Below, piece by piece: positions 37,508-46,334 of a DNA stretch of 64,000 nt. The DNA is from Tissierella simiarum. GTDB taxonomy: Bacteria > Bacillota > Clostridia > Tissierellales > Tissierellaceae. Position numbers and translations under genes: made by a program. Each line of letters begins with the position of its first letter. The first letter of the stretch is position 1. Under the pieces are notes generated by a model. The model did no database searches. It was not told where the DNA came from and saw only the letters and a list, made by a program, of their open reading frames with translations. The DNA is taken from positions 62,001-126,000 of the forward strand of contig NZ_JAHLPM010000001.1 of NCBI RefSeq assembly GCF_018917865.1, read 5' to 3'.

Positions 37508-37530
37508 TTTTACTCCTCCTTTTATAAACT

Positions 37531-38703
37531 TTAATCTCTTTCTAGCAGCATAGCTACTCCTTGTCCACCTCCACAACAGAAGGTTACTAATCCTAAATGA
37601 GCATCTCTACGCTTCATTTCATAAACCATTTTAGTTACCAATATAGCGCCTGTTCCTGCCAAAGGATGTCCAAGAGCTATAGCGCCTCCGTTAACATTTA
37701 ACTTATCTTCATCAATTCCTAGTTCTTTTACACAGGCTAAAGTTTGTGCAGCAAAAGCTTCATTTAGTTCAATTAAATCAATATCTTCTAATTTAAGATT
37801 GGTTTTCTCAAGAATTTTTCTTGTAGCAGGTACTGGACCAATTCCCATAATATTTGGATCACAACCTACGGCAGTAAAAGCTTTGTATCTAGCTAAGATC
37901 TCCAGTCCAAGAGATTTTGCCATTTCTTCCTCCATAATAACTACCGCTCCAGCTCCATCACTCATTGGAGAACTATTGCCTGCTGTTACTACTCCATCTT
38001 TCTTAAACACTGGTTTCAATTTAGCCATAGATCCTAGATTAGCATTTTTTCTTATAGACTCGTCCTCTGATACAATAATTTTCTTTCCCTTTCCTAAATC
38101 AACTTCAAGAGGTAATATCTGCTCTACAAATCGTCCTTCTGAAGCTGCTTCAGAAGCCTTTTTATGACTATTAATAGAAAACATATCCAGCTCTTCTCTT
38201 GTAATATCATACATTTGGGCAAGATTTTCTGCTGTAATACCCATATTAGGATTTCCAATATGCTCAGGTGAAAGCCTTAATTCTTCAGAAAACTTTGGTG
38301 GAGTTGTAGAATATCCCACTTCAGGTTTTAACATCACATAAGGTCTACGTGAATCGCTTTCAACACCTCCCGCAAGTATTACTTTTGCTTCTCCTAATTG
38401 AATCATCATTGCACCTAATGCAATAGCATTAAGAGAAGTACCACATTGTCTATCTACTGTTAGAGCGGGTTTTTCAATAGGTATACCTGCTTCAAGAGCA
38501 ACCATTCTCGCCATGTTGTTTACATCGTGTCCCATTAGATTTCCAAATATAACTTCGTCTATTGAGTCAACACTTATTCCAACTCTTTTAACAGCTTCTT
38601 TGACTACCTCTGCCCCCATTTTATACGGTTCTACTGATGATAATACTCCTCTACACTTTCCTACTGGAGTACGGACAGCAGAAACTATAACTGCATTTTT
38701 CAT
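37531..38703 (-). CDS. Acetyl-CoA C-acetyltransferase (thiolase)
   Basis: 390 residues, standard thiolase length. Nucleophile Cys87 in VDRQCGTSLNAIA, NEAFAAQ near residue 316, the His in GGAIALGHPLAGTGA, and the second Cys in TFCCGGGQG. In this operon it probably cleaves acetoacetyl-CoA made from the acetoacetate released by the BKACE enzyme, returning acetyl-CoA. First gene after the -24/-12 promoter, RBS AAGGAGG. Substrate range could extend beyond acetoacetyl-CoA. Confidence 0.93.
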   Translation of the reverse strand: MKNAVIVSAVRTPVGKCRGVLSSVEPYKMGAEVVKEAVKRVGISVDSIDEVIFGNLMGHDVNNMARMVALEAGIPIEKPALTVDRQCGTSLNAIALGAMMIQLGEAKVILAGGVESDSRRPYVMLKPEVGYSTTPPKFSEELRLSPEHIGNPNMGITAENLAQMYDITREELDMFSINSHKKASEAASEGRFVEQILPLEVDLGKGKKIIVSEDESIRKNANLGSMAKLKPVFKKDGVVTAGNSSPMSDGAGAVVIMEEEMAKSLGLEILARYKAFTAVGCDPNIMGIGPVPATRKILEKTNLKLEDIDLIELNEAFAAQTLACVKELGIDEDKLNVNGGAIALGHPLAGTGAILVTKMVYEMKRRDAHLGLVTFCCGGGQGVAMLLERD

Positions 38704-38744
38704 ATTTTCCTCCTTGCTAGAATTATTTACTCAAATATAAAGTT

Positions 38745-38760
38745 TGCAAATACCATGCCA
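38745..38760 (-). promoter_or_regulatory. Sigma-54 (-24/-12) promoter of the thiolase operon
   Basis: On the minus strand TGGCAT-GGTAT-TTGCA matches TGGCAC-N5-TTGCA, with the invariant GG and GC at the right spacing. It lies about 40 bases before the thiolase ATG and next to an activator gene that has a GAFTGA loop. Confidence 0.9.
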
Positions 38761-38770
38761 ATTTGTTCAT

Positions 38771-38821
38771 AAAAAAAGAAGCTTGGAATTACAAGGCTTC
38801 ACCTCTATAATTCCAAACTTC
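38771..38821 (-). terminator. Intrinsic terminator of the sigma-54 activator gene
   Basis: GAAGTTTGGAATTA and TAATTCCAAGCTTC form a stem followed by TTTTTTT on the minus strand, just upstream of the -24 element. It isolates the activator transcript from the operon. Confidence 0.88.
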
Positions 38822-38834
38822 ATATTTTCGATTT

Positions 38835-38850
38835 GTAAACAATTGTTTAC
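38835..38850. promoter_or_regulatory. Activator dyad site 1 (GTAAAC-N4-GTTTAC)
   Basis: GTAAACAATTGTTTAC is a perfect 16-bp palindrome about 75 bp upstream of the -24 element. Two more copies follow, so it is probably an enhancer site for the adjacent activator. Confidence 0.75.
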
Positions 38851-38904
38851 GATTGTTAATTTTTTATCTATCAATCACTGTAATAGCATAAGTTTAATAT
38901 ATGT

Positions 38905-38936
38905 GTAAACATAAGTTTACGTAAATAATTGTTTAC
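38905..38936. promoter_or_regulatory. Activator dyad sites 2 and 3, tandem
   Basis: GTAAACATAAGTTTAC and GTAAATAATTGTTTAC lie end to end, immediately after the activator stop codon. With site 1 they make three copies of GTAAA(C/T)-N4-GTTTAC, as expected for upstream activator sequences. Confidence 0.75.
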
Positions 38937-38939
38937 ATC

Positions 38940-40352
38940 TTATCCTTTATATATGTCGTATTTTTCCATTTTCTTATACAGTAAAGTTCTAGATATTCCA
39001 AGAATGTTAGCTGCCTGAGTCTTATTATTTTTACAGCTACTAAGAGCTTTAATTATCGTTTCTTTTTCTAATTTTTCTTTCATATCTTTAATTAGAAATC
39101 CAGTATTTTGTTCTATTTTAGAATATTTATGAAGCTTCTTATTTTCAAAATAATCACTAAAATGTTTCCATTCTAAAGCCTCCCCCCAGGACATATTCAT
39201 AGCTCTTTCTACTACATTCTGTAGTTCTCTAATATTACCTGGCCAATTATACTCCATAAGTTTACTCTTAGCTTCATCAGATATGCTAGGTACACTCATA
39301 CCTAATTCAAAATTTAACTTATCCAATAAATTATCTACTATTAATGGAATATCTTCTTTTCGCTTTCTAAGAGGTGGTATAACTATTTTTATAACATTTA
39401 GTCTATAAAATAAATCACTTCTAAATTTATCTTCTTTAACCATTTTATCTAAAGGAACATTGGAAGCTGCAATAATTCTAACATTAATTGGAATACTTCC
39501 TCTTCCTCCTACTCTTTCTATTTCCCTTTCTTGTAAAGCTCTCAGAAGCTTTGGCTGCAATACTAATGGCATCTGATTAATTTCATCAAAAAATAAACTT
39601 CCTCCATTTGCCATTTCAAACCTACCTTCTTTACCACCTTTTTTAGCTCCAGTAAAAGCACCATCATCATATCCGAAAAATTCAGATTCTAGTAACTCTA
39701 TTGGTATAGCTGCACAGTTTACTTTCACAAAAGGTCCAGAAGATCTCATGCTCAAATCATGTATAGAATGAGCAACAAGTTCTTTTCCACTACCTGTTTC
39801 ACCTTCAATTAATACAGTAGAGTTTGATCTTGCAGCATTGATTATAATATCTTTCATTTGTTTAATCTCTAAACTATTCCCAATAATATTGTCTATTGAA
39901 TACTTTGCACCCCTAATTTTTCTTAATTCTTCCTGGTAATATTCAATCTGATTAAGCATGCTATTAACTTTTGAAGAAAAATCTACGGCACCTTTCATAC
40001 CCCTTATGATAACGTGAATAAATCCTGCAACTAATTCTCCATCCTTGATTATAGGTATATAAGTTGAAAATAATTCTGTTTTAGTAGGTCCTTTTGAGAT
40101 AACAACATGTCCTGTAACTGGTTTCTTTGACTGAAGTACAAAATCAATCTTTGTTTCAGGAATCATATCACGAACAAATTTACCTTTTATATCTTCCAAC
40201 CTTATCCCACCCATCATCTCAGACCAGGCTTCATTTACATATACATACCGACCTTGTGGATCAGTTATAACAACACCATCTAAATGATCTATAATAAGTT
40301 TTGCAATATCTGGACTCATATCCACAATATTCATAATATTATCTTCAGTCAT
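38940..40352 (-). CDS. Sigma-54-dependent transcriptional activator (PAS-AAA+-Fis)
   Basis: 470 residues from ATG 40352 (GGGGG eight bases upstream; the frame opens five codons earlier at a TTG). A PAS domain near residues 12-115 probably senses a small ligand. The AAA+ domain has Walker A GETGSGKE, the sigma-54 contact loop GAFTGA, Walker B SLFFDEINQMP and the Arg-finger region FRSDLFYRLNV. It ends in a Fis-type HTH (NNKTQAANILGISRTLLYKKM). No response-regulator receiver domain, so activation is likely by ligand through PAS. It should drive the downstream thiolase operon through the three dyads. Confidence 0.95.
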   Translation of the reverse strand: MTEDNIMNIVDMSPDIAKLIIDHLDGVVITDPQGRYVYVNEAWSEMMGGIRLEDIKGKFVRDMIPETKIDFVLQSKKPVTGHVVISKGPTKTELFSTYIPIIKDGELVAGFIHVIIRGMKGAVDFSSKVNSMLNQIEYYQEELRKIRGAKYSIDNIIGNSLEIKQMKDIIINAARSNSTVLIEGETGSGKELVAHSIHDLSMRSSGPFVKVNCAAIPIELLESEFFGYDDGAFTGAKKGGKEGRFEMANGGSLFFDEINQMPLVLQPKLLRALQEREIERVGGRGSIPINVRIIAASNVPLDKMVKEDKFRSDLFYRLNVIKIVIPPLRKRKEDIPLIVDNLLDKLNFELGMSVPSISDEAKSKLMEYNWPGNIRELQNVVERAMNMSWGEALEWKHFSDYFENKKLHKYSKIEQNTGFLIKDMKEKLEKETIIKALSSCKNNKTQAANILGISRTLLYKKMEKYDIYKG

Positions 40353-40582
40353 AGTGAGTACCCCCAATAGATTTATTATTAGGCTTAATATATTCTTACA
40401 CTTTTATTATATAATATATTGTAGGTTAATACAAAATTAGGATGCTAAATTAGCGGCAGTTTTTGGGGTTACACAGCATGTCTACTAAAGATGGTATTGT
40501 TATAGTAAATTTATCCAATCTCTTAATTGTCCTCTATCCCTCTTTACTAGCTCTTTCTTTTAAAATACCTGTCCTCCTGTTA

Positions 40583-41812
40583 TCAATCATCAATCTCTTC
40601 GTTGATCCACAGATTTACTAGGTGAACAGCACCGCGAAATCCCATAAAAGGCGGTTCATAGGGATGCAAGTGCCATTTTGTATCGGGATTTGAAATTTGA
40701 AGTTCTCTATTGAGTCCCGCCCACTCCAGTACCTCACCACTGGCCATGAGATAGCCCTTCTTATGTTCCTGTACTACAGGTACCCACTGGTCTTCTGAAA
40801 AATAGGGTATGTCTTCACTTCCCATATGAGGGCAGTCACACCAACAGGTTCCTTTGAAAAGAGAAAGTTCATTGCATCCAAAAGAAAGAATACCCCTGAC
40901 CACATCCGCATGTCCTCCCAAAGATAATATGGCTTCATCCGCGTGTGATCTTACAATATGTTGGAAATTTGGCATTACGGGTGCAATCCGTTTCCTAGAG
41001 ATTCTCCGCTCTACCTTGATGAAATCGACATTGGCAGTCATGCCGGATATTTCCGCAATTTCCTCAATCCATCGTATAGTTCCTTCAATACCGTAAGGCC
41101 TCCCCAAAAGATAAGGCGTACCAAACCGTTCTTGCAGATGCTTTGCTGTAGCTTCGCCCTCTTGCCGTATAACAAGGTTGATATGTGCGCCTCCCATGTT
41201 CTCAATTTCTTCAACAGATGTATCCGAAGTCATTACGCACAGTGGCTTCATGCCGAAGGTACCTTCCATAATACGAACTAGTTCATTGGCATCGGACTGA
41301 AAGCGGAATAGATCGGCACAGGAGCCTATGATATTAAAGGTTGGTTGAGGTGTCTTTTCAGTATCCACCGGTAAAGTTTTTGCTAGCAGTAAAAGAGCCT
41401 CCTGTACACCACGATGCTGAATAACATCAAAACCTCCATACCCAAAAGGCAGTAAGCGAACTCCAGGATATTTCGGCTGTAATTCCTCACAGAGAGCTGG
41501 AATATCCGTCCCGATCATCTCAGGGATAGAGGAAGGAAGCAGAAAAATCACTCGTGGATTATCATTCTTTACTACATTGGCAATAGTATGATTAAGTCTA
41601 CTTGTGCCGCCAAGAGCGATATCCGTTTCATCTATATGGGTGGAGTAAAGCTTGCAAGCATCATGTACACCTGCACGTTTTAGCGTTACACCGCTATATA
41701 ACATGTGCCCCATGCATCCGAATTCTACAAGAGCGGCTTCACGGATTGTAGCAAGTGTCCAAAAAATACCCATGCGTCCTGAAGGCAGCGGCTTAAATCG
41801 ATGTAGCCCCAT
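40583..41812 (-). CDS. Nitrogenase component-1-like subunit (one-Cys type)
   Basis: 409 residues from the ATG at 41812 with AAGGAGGG seven bases upstream; a TTG two codons earlier is too close to the RBS. It belongs to the NifD/NifK/BchNB oxidoreductase superfamily: FGCMGHMLYSG near residue 33, PSSIPEMIGTD near 95 and VIRQEGEATAKHL. Of the three P-cluster-type Cys positions only Cys33 remains; the third is Ser. By motif alignment, Arg replaces the NifD cofactor Cys. A striking CWCDCPH motif lies at 323-329. Overlaps the companion subunit gene by 20 bp. Substrate unknown. Confidence 0.85.
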   Translation of the reverse strand: MGLHRFKPLPSGRMGIFWTLATIREAALVEFGCMGHMLYSGVTLKRAGVHDACKLYSTHIDETDIALGGTSRLNHTIANVVKNDNPRVIFLLPSSIPEMIGTDIPALCEELQPKYPGVRLLPFGYGGFDVIQHRGVQEALLLLAKTLPVDTEKTPQPTFNIIGSCADLFRFQSDANELVRIMEGTFGMKPLCVMTSDTSVEEIENMGGAHINLVIRQEGEATAKHLQERFGTPYLLGRPYGIEGTIRWIEEIAEISGMTANVDFIKVERRISRKRIAPVMPNFQHIVRSHADEAILSLGGHADVVRGILSFGCNELSLFKGTCWCDCPHMGSEDIPYFSEDQWVPVVQEHKKGYLMASGEVLEWAGLNRELQISNPDTKWHLHPYEPPFMGFRGAVHLVNLWINEEIDD

Positions 41813-43091
41813 GTTCAATCCCTCCTTTCCTTGACGCGTCTATTTCATCTAACACGCCTAAAATTCTTCTTAATAAACTAATTGTTCTTCCATAACCTAC
41901 TTGTCCATAAAAATCAAACATATCTGATACACAAGGAATGGTCTTGTTAGTACTCCACAAATACCCAAAACATATATCTGGAGCTAACTTTTCCAAAACT
42001 GATAAATCAACTTCAGCATTTACCATTCTACAAATCCACGGATTATGACCCATAGCAATAAGTTCTTTAGCATTGATCCTGTCCTCCGGATAATATTCCT
42101 CTAAATGCAAAAGCAGAGGCTCCATACCAAGCTTGGAAAGATAGATGGACAATGGAATAGGCATGTCAATTCTAGTAGATAACACAAATCGAAGTCCATT
42201 TACCATTTCCTTTACTTGATTCTGCAAAGCAATAGCTTCCTGACGTTCTTCTTCAAATATATCATCCCAGGAAAATCCAAAACGTTCTGCAAGACCTGCA
42301 TAGGCTTTGTCAATGCTCTCTACATCATATAGATTATGCAGAGCAGTATACGGTATGTCAAATTCCCGCTCCATTTTAACGGCAAGGGGCTGAGTATAGG
42401 GTGACACCACCAAATTTAGTGCGGCATCTGGTGCACTTTGAAAATCAGTTAGAGAAGCACCTGGTGCAATATAACGCAAAGAAATGCCTTTCTCTGCAAG
42501 TGCAGGTAACAAAGATGGCATAGAGATATGTTCTTCTTCTGGTGCACGCCCCAACACATTAACACAGTTAGAATCCCTTTCCTTCACATCCATCAACCTA
42601 CCTAACGCCTCCATGGTTTTCCATGAACCAGGAGGATAGCTAATATTCTTGAACTGCCCTAGCATCACGAAGGTAATGGGTGCAGACAATTCAGGCTGCA
42701 CTTCATGGATAATCCCCTCAATGTCCTCTCCAATCAACTCTGGAACGCAAGTTACAATCAACAAGATTGCCTTTGCTCCAGCTTTATCCATTTTTCTGAG
42801 GGCGTCTATTAGACCATCTCGACATCCAAACACTACCTCATGGGAGTCCAATACATATAACCAATGTAGCTCACCATGCTCTCCTTCTGGCTTAGGGCTG
42901 AAAAGTCGCGAATGGGTAGTACATTCCTGCATTCCCACAAGTAAGGATGAAAGCCCCTCGATATCCTCCACAATCACCGACGCAATACGCATAGGACAAT
43001 GATTACCAGGAGAAACAGCAGGTGTCAGAAACTTTATGCCAGTGTTAGATTTAACCATTGACAGTCGCTTCAAATGTTTAAGCTCATTCAA
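41793..43091 (-). CDS. Nitrogenase component-1-like subunit (three-Cys type)
   Basis: 432 residues. Cys32 (NHCPMR), Cys57 (MQECTTHS) and Cys115 ([11 protein letters not shown]) have spacings of 25 and 58, the same as the NifK P-cluster ligands and close to BchN. With one Cys from the partner this gives 3+1 Cys ligands, the arrangement known for the [4Fe-4S] cluster of chlorophyllide oxidoreductase. No FeMo-cofactor ligands are evident. TTG start with AGGGAGG, overlapping the nifH-like gene by 8 bp. Probably the electron-receiving and catalytic half of a two-component reductase. Confidence 0.87.
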   Translation of the reverse strand: MNELKHLKRLSMVKSNTGIKFLTPAVSPGNHCPMRIASVIVEDIEGLSSLLVGMQECTTHSRLFSPKPEGEHGELHWLYVLDSHEVVFGCRDGLIDALRKMDKAGAKAILLIVTCVPELIGEDIEGIIHEVQPELSAPITFVMLGQFKNISYPPGSWKTMEALGRLMDVKERDSNCVNVLGRAPEEEHISMPSLLPALAEKGISLRYIAPGASLTDFQSAPDAALNLVVSPYTQPLAVKMEREFDIPYTALHNLYDVESIDKAYAGLAERFGFSWDDIFEEERQEAIALQNQVKEMVNGLRFVLSTRIDMPIPLSIYLSKLGMEPLLLHLEEYYPEDRINAKELIAMGHNPWICRMVNAEVDLSVLEKLAPDICFGYLWSTNKTIPCVSDMFDFYGQVGYGRTISLLRRILGVLDEIDASRKGGIEHGATSI

Positions 43092-43842
43092 GACATTTTC
43101 CTCCCTCCATCAATAGTTTTGCAAGTGCCTTATAATGCATTGCCATATCAGAATCTGGGAAAGCTTCTACCACAGTTTTACCCTGTGCCTCGGCTTGTTG
43201 TACAAACGGATCACGAGGCAGTCGATAAATGACCCTTGTTTCAATCTCCGTTGCCGCCTTATCTACAAGCTCGTTTTCTCCCTCGATGTTTTTTGCATTG
43301 AGAATCAGTCCCCTCAGTGAAGCATATCCACGTTTTCCAAAACTCTTGACTGCATAAGAAATATTTGTCGCTGCATAGAGGGACATCATCTCACCAGAAG
43401 TGACAATACATACTTCATCAGCATATCCACCTCGGATGGGCATTGCAAATCCTCCACATACTACATCTCCCAATACATCGTAAAGCACCACGTCCGGCTT
43501 GTAAATTTCATAGGCTTCCAATTCCTCTAGTTTTTCAAAAGCCGTAATAATTCCACGTCCAGCACACCCTATCCCTGGTACAGGTCCTCCGGATTCCACA
43601 CATAGCACACCAGTACTACTTTTCACCACAAGATCTTCAAGTTCTGCATCTCCATTTTCTCTTAATGTATCTAACACAGTAGGAATATTTTTCCCTCCTG
43701 TTAGGTTGCGGGTGGAATCAGCCTTGGGATCACATCCAATTTGCAGAACTGTCATCCCCATAGCGGCCATGGCCGCCGACACATTGGATACGGTGGTAGA
43801 TTTACCAATTCCACCCTTGCCATAAATCGCAATTTTCTTCAT
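43084..43842 (-). CDS. NifH/BchL-like iron-sulfur ATPase (reductase component)
   Basis: 252 residues. Deviant Walker [10 protein letters not shown] (residues 9-17), switch I DPKADST, the bridging [4Fe-4S] Cys93 (GIGCAGRGI) and Cys129 (DVVCGGFAM), and the [12 protein letters not shown] switch II. It should form a homodimer that passes electrons to the two downstream component-1-like subunits with ATP hydrolysis. No nifB, nifE or nifN is in the window, so this is not classical nitrogen fixation. Its start overlaps the stop of an upstream 31-residue ORF (ATGA). Confidence 0.92.
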   Translation of the reverse strand: MKKIAIYGKGGIGKSTTVSNVSAAMAAMGMTVLQIGCDPKADSTRNLTGGKNIPTVLDTLRENGDAELEDLVVKSSTGVLCVESGGPVPGIGCAGRGIITAFEKLEELEAYEIYKPDVVLYDVLGDVVCGGFAMPIRGGYADEVCIVTSGEMMSLYAATNISYAVKSFGKRGYASLRGLILNAKNIEGENELVDKAATEIETRVIYRLPRDPFVQQAEAQGKTVVEAFPDSDMAMHYKALAKLLMEGGKCLE

Positions 43843-43934
43843 TGGTACATCCCCCCTAATGCATCCTTCTGCTTCTTTTCCTCAATCGTTAAGTACTGAA
43901 TATCGTATTGGTTCAAGTACACAATACTGTTCAT
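43839..43934 (-). CDS. 31-residue ORF translationally coupled to the nifH-like gene
   Basis: The frame from ATG 43934 encodes [20 protein letters not shown], then [11 protein letters not shown], and its TGA overlaps the nifH-like ATG. GAAAGGA lies about eight bases upstream; in-frame ATGs at 43940 and 43943 are alternatives. No signal peptide and no Cys; it is polar with several Tyr. The overlap and RBS are good evidence that it is translated. It could be a leader peptide or a small accessory subunit; I do not recognise a family. Confidence 0.6.
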   Translation of the reverse strand: MNSIVYLNQYDIQYLTIEEKKQKDALGGMYQ

Positions 43935-44038
43935 ATTCATCATCCTTTCATTATCCTTTGCTTTTTATCAAAATATATAAGAAATACGGTATATTGATAA
44001 TCACCACATAATACCAATGGGAATCTCAAATACAAGAA

Positions 44039-44086
44039 GCCTCCATGTGGCTCGAATCCTCAAAAATCCCTAAGCCATATGGAGGC
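44039..44086 (-). terminator. Hairpin after the binding-protein gene
   Basis: GCCTCCATATGGCT and AGCCACATGGAGGC pair around a 20-base loop on the minus strand, followed by weakly T-rich DNA. It is probably a partial terminator between the binding lipoprotein and the nitrogenase-like genes. Confidence 0.6.
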
Positions 44087-44106
44087 AATGCCATTTACCA
44101 ACGCCA

Positions 44107-45096
44107 TCATTCTGAAAATATCTGTACTAGTTTATCAGCCGTAAGTCGCATGGCAAGAGGCCCAAATGTATTGAGAGAATCATCAAAATAAAAAATATGT
44201 CCATTTTTTACAGCATTAAGTTTTTGCCATACTAAAGAATCTTCCTGAGATTTCACTAACGTTTGTGTATTTTCAATGAAGTTCTGAAAAATTATATAAT
44301 CTGGATTCATATCAGCAACAGCCTCCAAGGACATGGTTCCATAATCATCCGGATAGCCTTTAGGCTTAGATATTCCAAATGTTTCGTAATAACCCTTGTT
44401 ACCACGTGAGAAAAATGATTTTCCGTCTGTACGGAAAAGTGCAATTGTTTTATCACTGTATTTACCTAACTTATCCTTTGCTGAAGAAATAATTGTCTCA
44501 GTTTCTTCAATAAAGTCTCGAGCAAAAGCTTCTTTCCCAATAATTTCAGCACAAGATATTGTCTGTTCCTGCCAAGGGGCATCGAAATCCACTTGGATTA
44601 CAGGAGCAATTTGAACCAGCTGGTCATAAATTTTATCTACATGTCCTTTGAACGTAACAATAACATCTGGATTTGCTTCTAAAATTGCCTCTAAATTCAA
44701 ATCACGAGAACTACCTAAGTCTATAATATCGGCTGTTCCTTCATATGGTTTAAGCGTCTCCCATTCTTCCAAAGCCTTCATAGCATTTCCCGTTGAAGAA
44801 CCTGTAGATGCAATAGGAGGCGTTTCTAAAGCAAAGAAATATTCTAAATACAATGAGTGAAGAATCGCTACTCTTTGAGGTCGCTCTTCTAAAAGAACTT
44901 CATTTCCCACCGCATCCCTAATAGTCCTCGGCCATCCAACTTCTTCTTCCGAAGTTCCACTTGGCTGCACTGTCTCTGACGTGCTTGTGTCCCCTACAGT
45001 AGACGTACTTTCCGGAGTGTTTGTACTATTGGTGCAACCGACAAGCAATCCCATAAAAAGTGCCAGAGAAACAATTAGTCCCATGAGTTTTTTCAT
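44107..45096 (-). CDS. FecB/BtuF-type substrate-binding lipoprotein
   Basis: 329 residues. Lipoprotein signal MKKLMGLIVSLALFMGLLVGC with lipobox Cys21, a Ser/Thr-rich linker, then a two-lobed binding fold of the iron-siderophore/heme/cobalamin type: PQRVAILHSLYLEYF near residue 80, EAILEANPDVIVTF near 155 and EAVADMNPDYIIFQN near 260. It should present a metal complex to an ABC permease, but no permease or ATPase gene is in the window. Same strand and direction as the nitrogenase-like genes, 264 bp upstream of them. RBS GGAGG. Confidence 0.88.
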   Translation of the reverse strand: MKKLMGLIVSLALFMGLLVGCTNSTNTPESTSTVGDTSTSETVQPSGTSEEEVGWPRTIRDAVGNEVLLEERPQRVAILHSLYLEYFFALETPPIASTGSSTGNAMKALEEWETLKPYEGTADIIDLGSSRDLNLEAILEANPDVIVTFKGHVDKIYDQLVQIAPVIQVDFDAPWQEQTISCAEIIGKEAFARDFIEETETIISSAKDKLGKYSDKTIALFRTDGKSFFSRGNKGYYETFGISKPKGYPDDYGTMSLEAVADMNPDYIIFQNFIENTQTLVKSQEDSLVWQKLNAVKNGHIFYFDDSLNTFGPLAMRLTADKLVQIFSE

Positions 45097-45145
45097 TATT
45101 CATTCCTCCAATTAAGATTATAGTTTAAAATTATAGTTTGCCTTG

Positions 45146-45166
45146 ACTAACTTTATAAAAGTTAGT
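45146..45166. promoter_or_regulatory. Dyad upstream of the binding-protein gene
   Basis: ACTAACTTT-ATA-AAAGTTAGT is a near-perfect 21-bp inverted repeat about 50 bp before the lipoprotein start, followed by a direct repeat of AAACTATAAT. It is a likely site for the AraC regulator or a terminator for its gene. Confidence 0.55.
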
Positions 45167-45181
45167 ATAGCAAAACAATTT

Positions 45182-46033
45182 CTACATTGGAATAGAATAA
45201 TCTTGAACTCCATATGGATTATTCCTGAATTTTTCCCGAAACGTGCTTGGGGGAAGACCAAACCGTTTCTTGAATATCCTACTAAAATATAATGCATCGG
45301 TATAACCTACGTTTTTTGCCACTTCATATACTGGTGCATCACCAGTAATTATCAACTTTTTCGCCCGATTGAGTCGATACGCCATCAGGTAATCACCAGG
45401 TCCCATGCCCGCATATTTGTTGAAAACATAGTATAATCGATTTTCATTGACGCCATTTTGCTCGGCCAATTCACGTATCGTCAGCGTGTCCATATAGTTA
45501 TCATGAATATAGGACGATACATGCTCAAATAAAGCCTGTGTACTATTATTCCCTTGATTACAGCCGCAGACAAAAACTTCCTCTAAAATACAGCGGAACA
45601 GAGTTTCCGTTTGAAACACAGGTAGTGCACCTGGTTGATTAAAAGCCTTAAATAAACGTTGCAATAACTCTATCAAACGTGGGCTTTGCCCGACGGTAAG
45701 TTCAAAATGTGTATCAGGCATGTAAATATCATCTGATTCAAGGCCGTGAATGTCATACAATACAGTGATGTATTCCCATTTCGAATTCCCTACTACACGC
45801 TTATCAAGACTCATATTTGCACCGCCGTGGATTACATTACCCACGCCTGCCAGATACGGTGTACCGTTAAAATGGAACTGTGCCTTTCCTCTCAATGGAA
45901 AGATAAAACCGGGGAACGGCGCTGATTTCTGACATCCAGTCGTTCCTGGCTCTATCTTATAGTGATAAACATTTTTTACTTGAAAAGAAGTTCTTGCAAA
46001 ATGCTCCACTAGCCTATTGAGTTGTATTTCCAT
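45182..46033 (-). CDS. AraC-family transcriptional regulator with cupin-like sensor
   Basis: 283 residues. A beta-rich N-terminal half (FPLRGKAQFHFNGTPYLAGV near residue 45) is a cupin-like ligand-binding domain; the C-terminal 100 residues hold two HTH motifs (LTIRELAEQNGVNENRLYYV, and APVYEVAKNVGYTDALYFSR followed by KKRFGLPPSTFRE). Placed directly before the binding lipoprotein on the same strand, it probably activates that gene and the nitrogenase-like genes when its ligand, perhaps a siderophore or metal complex, is present. Its own promoter overlaps a perfect Fur box. Confidence 0.9.
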   Translation of the reverse strand: MEIQLNRLVEHFARTSFQVKNVYHYKIEPGTTGCQKSAPFPGFIFPLRGKAQFHFNGTPYLAGVGNVIHGGANMSLDKRVVGNSKWEYITVLYDIHGLESDDIYMPDTHFELTVGQSPRLIELLQRLFKAFNQPGALPVFQTETLFRCILEEVFVCGCNQGNNSTQALFEHVSSYIHDNYMDTLTIRELAEQNGVNENRLYYVFNKYAGMGPGDYLMAYRLNRAKKLIITGDAPVYEVAKNVGYTDALYFSRIFKKRFGLPPSTFREKFRNNPYGVQDYSIPM

Positions 46034-46282
46034 ATCACATGCATCCTTTCATTTTGCTATTTCATCAATTTTTATTAATTCTCTAGTCGCACTTAGCCTC
46101 TTTTAATTTATAAGAATTACCATTAATATTTGCAATTTACGATTTATGAGTTAATTTATCTGTTATTAAATCATATTACTGTTCCTTATTTTTACATTTT
46201 AAAATATCCTCTTAACTGTTTTCATATAAAAATTTACTTATTCTAATATACCGACTAAAATACTATTAAAACTTTTCTCTTT

Positions 46283-46311
46283 ATTATACAGATAATGATT
46301 ATCATTATCAA
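46283..46311 (-). promoter_or_regulatory. Promoter overlapping a perfect Fur box (araC)
   Basis: Minus-strand TTGATA, 17 bases, TATAAT. Inside it, GATAATGATTATCATTATC (46291-46309) is identical to the 19-bp Fur consensus on one strand. Transcription would be blocked when iron is plentiful. It lies about 250 bp upstream of the AraC start. Confidence 0.9.
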
Positions 46312-46334
46312 GTATTTTAAAGAATATAACCAAA

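Noticed and set aside
40958-41281. Plus-strand frame of 107 codons inside the nitrogenase-like gene
   Set aside because: Antisense shadow; the conserved Cys and motifs are on the minus strand.
40583-43842. Calling the cluster nifHDK (nitrogen fixation)
   Set aside because: Cofactor ligands and nifB/E/N are absent, and the P-cluster Cys set is incomplete in one subunit.
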